From NCBI RefSeq assembly GCF_007000325.2, contig NZ_CP117269.1, positions 124,001 to 188,000 on the forward strand: DNA of 64,000 nucleotides. The letters run 5' to 3'. Position numbers and translations under genes: made by a program. The notes beneath the pieces were generated by a model. It did not search any database. It saw only the letters and a program-made list of their open reading frames with translations, and was not told where the DNA came from. The stretch comes from Rhizobium rhododendri (GTDB taxonomy: Bacteria > Pseudomonadota > Alphaproteobacteria > Rhizobiales > Rhizobiaceae). Positions 45,911 through 53,720 of the stretch are shown piece by piece (position 1 is the stretch's first letter; each line of letters begins with the position of its first letter).

Positions 45911-46453
45911 ATGGCTTCCGCAAGTTCATCGCCGGACACGGTTGATATTGTAGCAATGATCGGTCCTGAAACTACTACATTCATTTTTGACAACATCGAG
46001 AACGTATTCAACCGATATTTAAATCTTTATTTTTTCCTTCTCAATATTTAATTTTTGATGGCCTGTTTATGCAGATCAAGTTCGCCGTGAACTGGGAGCG
46101 TTTGAAGGAAAAGTTGAAGGAGAATAAGGAAGCACGCAAAGCAGCGAAGCGGATCAAGTCATCCCACATCGCTGATTTTTCCGGTGAAGGTCAAGATCTT
46201 GCGGACCATTTCAATGAGCAAAAAACTGCTTGGCCGATAGCCCGGTGGATTGCCCTCGGGCTTGAATCCAATCATGACGGTGCTAGAAAGAGGCATAATG
46301 ATTTCAAAGACTCACCCCGGCTATCCTGTCATTGGAGATCTTGATAAGCTTGCGAGATTTTTCATTTGGTTCGCCTATGTCAAGACGTCGTTCGCCGATC
46401 GTGATTTCCTCGGTCTTGTGATTGATCGTATCACAGCCAAAATTAAAAACTAA
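45911..46453 (+). CDS. T-DNA gene of unknown function with a 71-bp intron
   Basis: Exon 1, 45911-46003 (31 codons), gives MASASSSPDTVDIVAMIGPE and TTTFIFDNIEN. A GT...AG intron of 71 bp (46004-46074) is followed in frame by IKFAVNWERLKEKLKENKEA and RKAAKRIKSSHIADFSGEGQ. The start context ATCATGG is excellent for plants. The exon 2 frame stops at 46344, but an ORF in the next frame (GDLDKLARFFIWFAYVKTSF to ITAKIKN, stop 46451-46453) is followed 28 bp later by AATAAA. Either a frameshift or a second intron (for example GTGCTAG at about 46280 to TTGGAG) therefore lies between. I do not recognise the protein; it is basic and helical in the middle, with an aromatic C-terminus. Confidence 0.5.
46004..46074 (+). 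other. putative spliceosomal intron in the plus-strand T-DNA gene
   Basis: 71 bp, about 70 percent A+T, donor GTATTC, a long T/C tract (TTTATTTTTTCCTTCTC) and acceptor TTTATGCAG. It contains an in-frame stop (TAA) and separates two codons cleanly (phase 0). Confidence 0.6.
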
Positions 46454-46480
46454 ATGTCTACAATTCAAATCGAAGCCTAG

Positions 46481-46486
46481 AATAAA
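46481..46486 (+). promoter_or_regulatory. polyadenylation signal of the plus-strand T-DNA gene
   Basis: AATAAA, 28 bp after the TAA at 46451-46453. Confidence 0.5.
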
Positions 46487-46900
46487 ATGCATTTGTCCAA
46501 GTCTGGGCTGGTTTTATATCATTTGTATTTGATGATTTTCAGTATGTTTGGGGATGTTGTATAAATTGCAAATTAATGTTGAGACAAGAATATTTATTTT
46601 ATTGTACACGGTATCCGCATTTGAATGCATGTTTAAGCGTTTAGTAGACTATGGCGTCCGCTCTGTCGTTTGGCACGCTACGGTTCTGAAAATAGCTGTC
46701 GACGAGGTGCTCCCGCGGATCTTGCAGGCGGCGTTAATCCGAATTGTTACAATTGAAGTTCTGAAGTACCGCCTACTCATTTAAGGTTGGTTAGACTACA
46801 TATCCTGCACTGCCGTATCGGCTTAAACAGATGAGAAGGTCGACGTTTTTAAATTAGGAAATACCAAACTCAATTTGCTATTTCCCCAAAATGCCTGACT
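46487..46900. other. AT-rich right end of the T-DNA
   Basis: No convincing coding region. A 78-codon frame at 46548-46784 lacks a ribosome site, plant promoter or family resemblance, and I do not call it a gene. Confidence 0.4.
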
Positions 46901-46925
46901 TGACAGGATATATACCGATGTCAGA
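46901..46925 (+). repeat. T-DNA right border repeat (atypical right half)
   Basis: Begins TGACAGGATATAT exactly as right borders do, including the VirD2 nick region. The second half (ACCGATGTCAGA) departs from the usual NNNNNGTAAAC. It is in direct orientation with the left border 4.7 kb away, and a tandem repeat array begins 3 bp beyond it. Confidence 0.85.
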
Positions 46926-46928
46926 TCC

Positions 46929-47064
46929 GTGCATCCGTGCATCCGTGCATCCGTGCATCCGTGCATCCGTGCATCCGTGCATCCGTGCATCCGTGCATCC
47001 GTGCATCCGTGCATCCGTGCATCCGTGCATCCGTGCATCCGTGCATCCGTGCATCCGTGCATCC
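46929..47064 (+). repeat. 17 tandem copies of GTGCATCC beside the right border
   Basis: 136 bp made of exactly 17 perfect GTGCATCC units, starting 3 bp outside the right border. This is the place of the overdrive of octopine Ti plasmids and of the repeat-type transfer stimulator reported near Ri right borders. The unit sequence is not the classical overdrive core. Open frames across it are an effect of repetition and are not genes. Confidence 0.95.
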
Positions 47065-47639
47065 CCAGAGGTATGGATTCTGATTGCCCGCATTCGCCTG
47101 ATAACCCAGACACTTGCAAGGTATCGAGATCATAGACGACTTTTCGAGTCCGACTCTGACATCGGTTCGCCTGCCTGCCTTGCCGATCGCTTCGACCGAC
47201 AGGCAGGCGAACCGATGTCAAATGAAACAAAATTGTAAAAGGAAATCTCTTGAATTAAGGATAAAAATCAATAAGATTATATTAATGATGCATAAATATC
47301 AATAGCGTTATTCGTATTGCAATCCAGTACGCCCTCTGAGATGGTGTCTGAGAGACAAATTGCTATATTTAATTCCACATATACTGTATTGTCTAGTTCG
47401 AATACGTCTACGTTTACGATTGCGACTGATCAATACATGCGCTGTGGCAACTTCGGTTAGCGAGATCCGCTATCGCTAAGTAGGCAAGGGGGCAAGCTTC
47501 TTCCTGGAAACACGTCGCTGATTGTGACGCCGTATGAGCAGGCACCTTTAAGCTGTAACCGCGGCGTACCGATTTAAGGGGCAGGCATTCCGAGGCGAAA
47601 CTGGCTTTCGAGAAAACATTGTCATCATCGGAGAGCAAT
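47065..47639. other. region between the right border and iaaM
   Basis: 575 bases without a gene. It contains the inverted repeat at 47157-47220 and, near the iaaM start, GGAGAGCA as a ribosome site. No left border, vir box or clear promoter was identified. Confidence 0.45.
47157..47220. repeat. perfect 21-bp inverted repeat with a 22-bp loop
   Basis: The arms TGACATCGGTTCGCCTGCCTG (47157-47177; its last 20 bases suffice for recognition) and their reverse complement (47200-47220) could form a strong cruciform or hairpin. The outer part shares 12 bp, TCTGACATCGGT, with the reverse complement of the atypical half of the right border. Confidence 0.85.
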
Positions 47640-49325
47640 ATGCTGAACAGTACCATCCCAGTAGCTTCATTACCGAGTATCGATCTTCTCTATGATTATG
47701 GATCGTTTTTGCGATTGAGGGATTGTGAAGGTCGTATTGGGAGCGTTGCCCAAAACAGCCGCCGTCCCCGAGTCGGCATTGTGGGCGCTGGCATCAGTGG
47801 CTTGGTGGCGGCGACTGAACTTTTGCGGGCCGGGGTAACAGATCTCGTGCTGTTTGAGGCGCGAGATCGCATGGGTGGAAGGGCTTGGTCACAAATCTTC
47901 GACCCGCTCGAACCGAATCTCATTGCCGAGATGGGTGCTATGCGCTTTCCTTCCAGCGCGACCTGTCTGTTTTATTATCTGGACAAATTCAGGATAGATA
48001 CCGCAGCTTCATTTCCCGATCCGGGCATCGTGGATACTGAGATACATTACCGAGGTGAGCGTTACCTATGGCAGGCTGGCGGGCCTCCGCCGCCTTTGTT
48101 CAGGCGCGTTGATCAAGGATGGCAAGCTTTGATAAACGACGGTTACGTGCACGAAGGTATTCAACTGCTCGCGCCGGCTAAAATCACAAAGTTGCTTCGG
48201 TCGCGCCGCTTTGACGAGGCTCGTGAGGCTTGGCAGGCTTGGCTGGATTCGTTTCGCGACGCCTCCTTTTATTCAGCCTTGGTCGCCATCTTTACCGGGC
48301 CGCGGCCGCCAGGGCGCGTTCCCTGGAAAAGGCCAGAAGACTTTGAGCTTTTCGGATCTCTGGGGATTGGATCTGGAGGCTTTTTACCTGTGTACCAAGC
48401 CGCCTTTACCGAGATACTGCGTCTGGTGATCAACGGGTACGAGGACGACCAGCGCATGATTATTGGAGGGATTTCCCTTTTAGTGAAACGGTTTGCTGAA
48501 CAGGAATTTCACGGTCTGAGTTTGCGGCAGCGTGTGCGCAACGGTCATGTCAGCGGTATCTCCAAACAGGGTGGCCAGATACTTGTGACATGCTCAGGAG
48601 GGCAGGTCGAGCCCTTTGACCGCGTCATCGTCACCACAAGCAATCGGACCATGGAACTGGCCCATCGTCTTACGACGGATGAAACATTTCTTAACAATGA
48701 GGTTTTGCGAGCGGTCAGACGGACCCACCTTACCGGATCTTCCAAGCTGTTTATGCTTACGGAAAACAAGTTCTGGTTAAAAGAGGGCTTGCCGACAACT
48801 ATCCTGTCTGACGGCCTTGCTAGGGGGGTCTACTGCTTAGACTATCAGCCAGATAAACCTGATGGTAAGGGCGTGGTCCTGTTAAGCTACACATGGGAAG
48901 ATGATGCAAACAAAATGCTTTCCATCCTGGACAAAAAAGAAAGGTGCCAGCGTCTAGTCGATGATCTGGCCACAGTTTGCGGTGATTTCGCCCGCCATTT
49001 AGTTCCGGCGAAAGGTGACTATGAACGTCACGTCCTGCAGCACGATTGGCTAATGGATCCCTATGCAGTAGGTGCTTTTAAGCTCAATTATCCTGGGGAA
49101 GACATCTTTTCACAGCGGCTATTTTTCCAATTTGCTACCGCAAAAAGACCGGAAGAAGACACGGGCCTTTATCTAGCAGGATGTGGATGCTCCTTTACCG
49201 GTGGCTGGGTTGAGGGCGCAGTACAAACGGGCTTGAATGCCGCGTGTGCTGTCATACGCAGCTGTGGCGGCCAACTCTTACAGGGGAACCCTATTGATGA
49301 GATGGATTCCGCTTATCGATATTGA
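47640..49325 (+). CDS. iaaM: tryptophan 2-monooxygenase
   Basis: A 561-residue FAD enzyme that converts tryptophan to indole-3-acetamide, the first step of the IAM auxin pathway. The FAD fold is VGIVGAGISGLVAATELLRA (GxGxxG at 49-54), followed by LFEARDRMGGRAWSQIFDP and, near the end, GLYLAGCGCSFTGGWVEGAV. It is about 560 residues long, like the bacterial enzyme of Pseudomonas savastanoi, and lacks the roughly 200-residue N-terminal extension of classical T-DNA IaaM proteins. The ATG at 47640 follows GGAGAGCA. iaaH follows 40 bp later on the same strand. No border repeat lies between the right border and this operon, so expression in the bacterium is likely. Confidence 0.93.
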   Translation: MLNSTIPVASLPSIDLLYDYGSFLRLRDCEGRIGSVAQNSRRPRVGIVGAGISGLVAATELLRAGVTDLVLFEARDRMGGRAWSQIFDPLEPNLIAEMGAMRFPSSATCLFYYLDKFRIDTAASFPDPGIVDTEIHYRGERYLWQAGGPPPPLFRRVDQGWQALINDGYVHEGIQLLAPAKITKLLRSRRFDEAREAWQAWLDSFRDASFYSALVAIFTGPRPPGRVPWKRPEDFELFGSLGIGSGGFLPVYQAAFTEILRLVINGYEDDQRMIIGGISLLVKRFAEQEFHGLSLRQRVRNGHVSGISKQGGQILVTCSGGQVEPFDRVIVTTSNRTMELAHRLTTDETFLNNEVLRAVRRTHLTGSSKLFMLTENKFWLKEGLPTTILSDGLARGVYCLDYQPDKPDGKGVVLLSYTWEDDANKMLSILDKKERCQRLVDDLATVCGDFARHLVPAKGDYERHVLQHDWLMDPYAVGAFKLNYPGEDIFSQRLFFQFATAKRPEEDTGLYLAGCGCSFTGGWVEGAVQTGLNAACAVIRSCGGQLLQGNPIDEMDSAYRY

Positions 49326-49365
49326 GAACCGGTAGATTTATCTTCCTTTAAATAAGGCTACTTAA

Positions 49366-50706
49366 ATGTTTGCAACGTCTAATATCGAGAAGATTTGCCA
49401 TCAAATACACGCCAGGGAAACTTCGGTGTTGGAAATCAGAGAATCGACATTAGCAGCGATGCTGCGACACAGTCAGCTCAATTGTTTCATCCAAGAACGT
49501 GGCATTGAGCAATCTTTTACCAAGCCGGATGCGGCCTGTGTGGACGCTCCACTTTTTGGGATACCGGTCTCTTTCAAAGATAACATCTGTGTTGAAGGGC
49601 AACCGGTCACCGTCGGGACGTCAGCAATGGCGGCCTGCATCGCTCCGCGTGATGCTGAAATTGTCAGGCAGCTGAAAGCCTTGGGAGCGGTGGTCTCCGG
49701 CAAGAACAACATGCACGAGCTGAGTTTTGGTATCACGTCGGTAAATGCCCAATGGGGAACCGTAGGAAACCCGGCAGCGCCTGGCTATTGCGCTGGAGGT
49801 AGCAGTGGTGGGGGTGCCGCCGCTGTGGCTGCAGGAATTGTGTTGTTGGCAGTTGGTACCGATACTGGTGGTTCGGTAAGGATACCTGCATCTTTTTGCG
49901 GCATCACCGGTTTCAGGCCCACAAGCGGGAGATGGTCATCGTCCGGCATCATTCCGGTATCGAGAACCAAAGATTCGCCCGGTTTGCTGACTCGAAGTGC
50001 GGCAGATGCCCTTTTTGTCTATAGCCATCTCTCATCGGACGAACCGATGACGGCTCCTGATAAGTCGCCTTTGCGAATAGGCCTGCCGTCTTCACTATGG
50101 ACCGGGCTCGACGCCGACGTCAAGTCGGTTTGCCGTGCAGCAATTGATAGCTTAAAGTCTGTCGAACATCAATGCCTGGAGGTAGACGATACCTCGATAC
50201 TTGAACTGAGCCGGACGATCACCTTTACGGTCCCGCTCTACGAATTCTTCTTGGACTTCCCAAGGACATTAGTCTCGCTAGGTTGGGAAGAAAAAATTTC
50301 TGAGGTTTTCGAGGATATTCGCGACGAGAACGTTCGCGGTATAATTCATGCGCACTTGGGTGGTGGGCTAATTACGCCCGCGAATTATGCTGAGGCAATT
50401 TCCAATGTCGGACGATTGCGGCGGAAAATTAATGCGCTTTTTGACTTGGACGATATTGATCTGCTAGCTTATCCGACGGTCCCCCAAGCGGTACCGCTTG
50501 TTTCTGAGGCCGCGCACCCAGACATCTTTGCTGAGTGCATCAGAAACACCGACCTCGCCAGTAACGCGGCGCTTCCGTCGATTACTATCCCGGTTGCTCC
50601 TAAAGGCGCTCTCCCAGTAGGGTTAAGCTTTGATGCTGCATGTGGGAAAGATCGATACCTCTTGGAAGCTGCCACGGGTCTCGAGAAAGTGATAAGCTAT
50701 AAGTAA
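49366..50706 (+). CDS. iaaH: indole-3-acetamide hydrolase
   Basis: A 446-residue amidase-signature enzyme that hydrolyses indole-3-acetamide to indole-3-acetic acid. The Lys-Ser-Ser triad is visible as GIPVSFKDN (Lys71), [15 protein letters not shown] (Ser146) and [17 protein letters not shown] (Ser170). The start at 49366 is preceded by AATAAGG. With iaaM it forms a complete two-gene auxin operon. Its 3' side is cut off by IS remnants about 100 bp downstream. Confidence 0.93.
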   Translation: MFATSNIEKICHQIHARETSVLEIRESTLAAMLRHSQLNCFIQERGIEQSFTKPDAACVDAPLFGIPVSFKDNICVEGQPVTVGTSAMAACIAPRDAEIVRQLKALGAVVSGKNNMHELSFGITSVNAQWGTVGNPAAPGYCAGGSSGGGAAAVAAGIVLLAVGTDTGGSVRIPASFCGITGFRPTSGRWSSSGIIPVSRTKDSPGLLTRSAADALFVYSHLSSDEPMTAPDKSPLRIGLPSSLWTGLDADVKSVCRAAIDSLKSVEHQCLEVDDTSILELSRTITFTVPLYEFFLDFPRTLVSLGWEEKISEVFEDIRDENVRGIIHAHLGGGLITPANYAEAISNVGRLRRKINALFDLDDIDLLAYPTVPQAVPLVSEAAHPDIFAECIRNTDLASNAALPSITIPVAPKGALPVGLSFDAACGKDRYLLEAATGLEKVISYK

Positions 50707-50802
50707 GGCTTGAAGAATTAGAGCACATGCTGTGATCAATGAATCGATTGTGATGTGACGTCGCCGGCCTAAGCTGATTCAACATCCGCAACGGAGAGGT
50801 GG

Positions 50803-51070
50803 ATGATGGGACAGGCCTTGAGCGATGATCTGCGAATACGAGTATTGAAAGCGTCGGCGTCGGGCATGTCGGCCCGACAGGCTGCGGCTCGTTTCGGCGT
50901 TGGAATTTCGACCGCGATCCGCTGGATCGCGAGAGCGCGACAGGGCGAGTTAAGGCCTCGGCCACAAGGCTGGCGACGACCATCGGCCGTTGATGCCCAC
51001 GAGGAATTCGTGATCGCGTTGATCGATGACCGTAAGGATGTGACGCTCGATGAGATGGTTGGGCGCTTGT
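50803..51070 (+). pseudogene. IS630-family transposase, N-terminal fragment
   Basis: MGQALSDDLRIRVLKASASG, the helix-turn-helix (SARQAAARFGVGISTAIRWI) and the linker up to KDVTLDEMVGRL are typical of IS630 transposases. The text then passes abruptly into an IS66 TnpC fragment, so the catalytic part is missing. Confidence 0.8.
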
Positions 51071-51074
51071 TCGC

Positions 51075-51270
51075 GGCGATGATCCTGTTGAGAAGTTCGC
51101 CCAGCACCAGCCGCTCAATCGCCAGAGCGAACGCTATGCCCGCTAGGGCGTCGACCTTGGCTTATCGACATTGGCCGACCAAGTCGGAGCATGTGCCGCG
51201 GCGCTGAAGCCCATCCATTCGTTGATCGAAGCACATGCTCTGGCTGCTGAGCGACTTCATGGCGACGACA
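51075..51270 (+). pseudogene. IS66 TnpC fragment, 5' exon of a group II intron
   Basis: Reads EKFAQHQPLNRQSERYAR, a stop, then GVDLGLSTLADQVGACAAAL and AHALAAERLHGDD, the TnpC region leading to the first catalytic Asp. It ends at GGCGACGACA (51261-51270), where a group II intron begins with GTGTG. Removing the intron continues the frame as GDDTTVPVLAKGK in the fragment at 56298. Confidence 0.82.
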
Positions 51271-51829
51271 GTGTGCTGCAGAGCACTCGGAAAGGATGGT
51301 CTATATGGCCTGACAATCTTTGTGCTTGAAGCTGCGATAATGATGAGGGTTGGCCCCTCGGGTTCGGCTTTCAGGAGCTGGGCTCAAACCACTCCAAGCG
51401 GCTGCGTTTAAGAGACGTGGTCGTGAGCGTTAAAGGTAAGTCTAGGGCAAACCCTGGACCGGTACGCATCCGAGAGACGAATGAAAATGAACCTTCCGAT
51501 GAAGCGTCGTAACGTGGAACCTGTCGTCAAAACCAGAGGTGTGTCGTCTCTTTGGGATCAGCTTGTCAGATGCCTGGTAACCGGGCAAGCGGCGACCGGC
51601 GTTGAGGGGGCGTGAAGCGGATGCAGGCATTGTCGCGGAACTGCAGGAACCAGTCGCTCCGATGCAAAGGGAGAAGCACAAGCGGAGAAAACCGTGAGGC
51701 GAGAGTACCGATGCGGAGCACTGGGACGGACCGATCTGTAGTAGCGATGAAGGCTCGTAATGGAGCTGGAGCGAAGAGGTCGGATCAGGTGGGCGTATCA
51801 TCAACACAACTGGCAACAGGAGGACGTTG

Positions 51830-53086
51830 ATGGATACGCAAGGCAAACCGTTCAATATCAGTAAGCAGAAGGTGTACGAAGCTTATCTGCAGGTGCGATC
51901 CAACGGAGGCGCAGCTGGTGTGGATGGAGTAACGATTGAGCAGTTCGAGGCCGATCTGAAGGGGAATCTCTATAAGATCTGGAACAGGATGAGCTCAGGC
52001 ACTTACTTTCCTCCGCCAGTTCGCGCCGTTTCCATTCCTAAGAAGAGTGGAGGCCAGCGGATCCTCGGGGTGCCAACAGTGGCAGATCGCGTGGCCCAAA
52101 GTGTGGTCAAGCAGATGATTGAGCCGGATCTAGATGCAATCTTTGTGGCAGATTCCTATGGCTATCGGCCCGAAACGTCGGCGCTGGATGCCATCGGCGT
52201 TACGCGCAAGCGGTGCTGGAAATATGATTGGGTCCTGGAATTCGATATCAAAGAACTGTTTGACAATATCGACCACGACCTTCTGCTACGGGCTGTACGC
52301 AAACACATAACGTGTGCCTGGGCGCTGCTCTACATCGAAAGATGGCTGACAGCACCAATGCGGAAGGAGGATGGGGCAACCGTCGAGCGAAACTGCGGCA
52401 CGCCACAAGGCGGTGTCGTTAGCCCGATACTTGCCAACCTCTTCCTGCATTATGCATTCGACGTGTGGATGGGCAGACAGTTCCCTGACCTGCCATGGTG
52501 TCGTTACGCGGATGATGGACTGGTGCATTGCCGGAGCGAGAGTGAAGCGCGGATCGTCAGAGAAGCGCTTGCAGCTCGTCTTTTGGAATGTCGCTTGGAA
52601 ATGCATCCCGCGAAAACGAAAATCGTCTACTGCAAAGATGATCGACGGAGGTGTCGGCACGAGACCGTCAAGTTCGACTTTCTCGGGTATTGCTTTCGTC
52701 CGCGATCCGTCCGGGGTCCAGTTACGCAGAAAACGTTCTGCGGATTTACCCCGGCCGTCAGCATATCATCGCTGAATTCGATGCGGGAGAGGATACGAAA
52801 CCTGAAACTCCGCAAACGAACAGAGGTGACGTTTAGGATGACATTGCCCGCGAGATAAACCCGATCGTTCGGGGATGGATCGCATACTATGGGCAATACT
52901 GGCGCTCGGCACTTTATACGATGGCGAGATACATCAACGAAACGCTCTATGTTTGGTTTAAACGGAAATATAAGCCCTTTCGCAAACGCCTGGGGCAAGC
53001 GCGTCTCTTTGTTGCAAAGATTGCGCGTGAAAACCGGAAGCTGTTCGTACACTGGCGACTTGGTAATGGCATGGAGCTCGCTTGAT
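51830..53086 (+). pseudogene. ltrA: group II intron reverse transcriptase/maturase, frameshifted
   Basis: The ATG at 51830 (DTQGKPFNISKQKVYEAYLQ) begins the RT domain, with GGAAGVDGVTIEQFE, AIFVADSYGYRPETSALDAI, GTPQGGVVSPILANLFLHYA and the catalytic YADD (CRYADDGLVH). The frame stops at 52858 with TFRMTLPAR. The maturase domain X continues in another frame as DDIAREINPIVRGWIAYYGQ, then ALYTMARYINETLYVWFKRK, to a stop near 53086. One frame change at about 52835 disables the protein. Confidence 0.85.
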
Positions 53087-53135
53087 GGGAGCCGGGTGAG
53101 GTGAGAGCCGTATGCATTCGCCGAGGACCGCAGGT

Positions 53136-53720
53136 TCAGCTTTTCTTTCGCGATCGGCGCTTCCACTTTGCAGCTAAAGCCTCGACGTTTTTGCGGAGAT
53201 TGGCGGCGTCGACATCGCCAGGATCGTAGTGCGCATCGCTCCACCATTCCACAAGTTCGTGGTGACGCTCATGGTTGGTGTCCGTAATGGCCTCGCGGAA
53301 CTCTTCATAACCCCACGGACCGCCGACATCCTCCGGTGGACATCGTCCGACAACGTCAAGCAGGAAGGGATCGTCGAAGCCGGCGGTCGCCGGTAAAACC
53401 TTTTCGATTTTCACGGTGTGCGTCCAGCCGTCGCCGAAGTCATAGAGATACTTGAATGATTTCGCGCCGATATCTTCGATGGCAGCAAGAAGCGTTTCCT
53501 TGCGTGCATCGATGGGACCATCAAAGCCGCCATCAGGCACGCCGAACCCGATGTCACGGATCCTGAACTCATACAGATGGCTGTTCGTCCAGCCGAAAGC
53601 CTCTTGAAGAACCTCATGAAGCCGGTCAAGCTGAATGCGGAATGGGACGACAACGCGCCGCATCACCAAGGGATCAACGTCATCGAGCGTGATCTTTAAG
53701 CGAACGAGAGGACCTGCCAT
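53136..53720 (-). CDS. plasmid pRiA4b ORF-3-like protein (IS66 passenger), second copy
   Basis: A 194-residue protein nearly identical to the one at 22767-23351 (differences include LKITLDDVDP for LKIMLDDVDP and AITDTNHERH for AIADTNHERH). The ATG at 53720 overlaps the tnpC stop. KYLYDFGDGWTHTVKIEK and PPEDVGGPWGYEEF are conserved. Intact. Confidence 0.87.
   Translation of the reverse strand: MAGPLVRLKITLDDVDPLVMRRVVVPFRIQLDRLHEVLQEAFGWTNSHLYEFRIRDIGFGVPDGGFDGPIDARKETLLAAIEDIGAKSFKYLYDFGDGWTHTVKIEKVLPATAGFDDPFLLDVVGRCPPEDVGGPWGYEEFREAITDTNHERHHELVEWWSDAHYDPGDVDAANLRKNVEALAAKWKRRSRKKS

Noticed and set aside
46548..46784. 78-codon frame at the right end of the T-DNA
   Set aside because: AT-rich, no plant promoter or ribosome site, no recognisable protein features.
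46788..46815. Border-like sequence on the minus strand (GCAGGATATGTAGTCTAACC)
   Set aside because: Only the CAGGATAT core matches; the rest departs from the consensus, and a better border with the stimulator array lies 100 bp away.
46929..47064. CRISPR array
   Set aside because: The units are contiguous 8-mers without spacers and there are no cas genes.
46823..47230. Long frames in all phases across the 8-bp array giving repetitive peptides
   Set aside because: An 8-bp unit without stops is open in every frame; the peptides are an effect of repetition, with no ribosome site or family resemblance.
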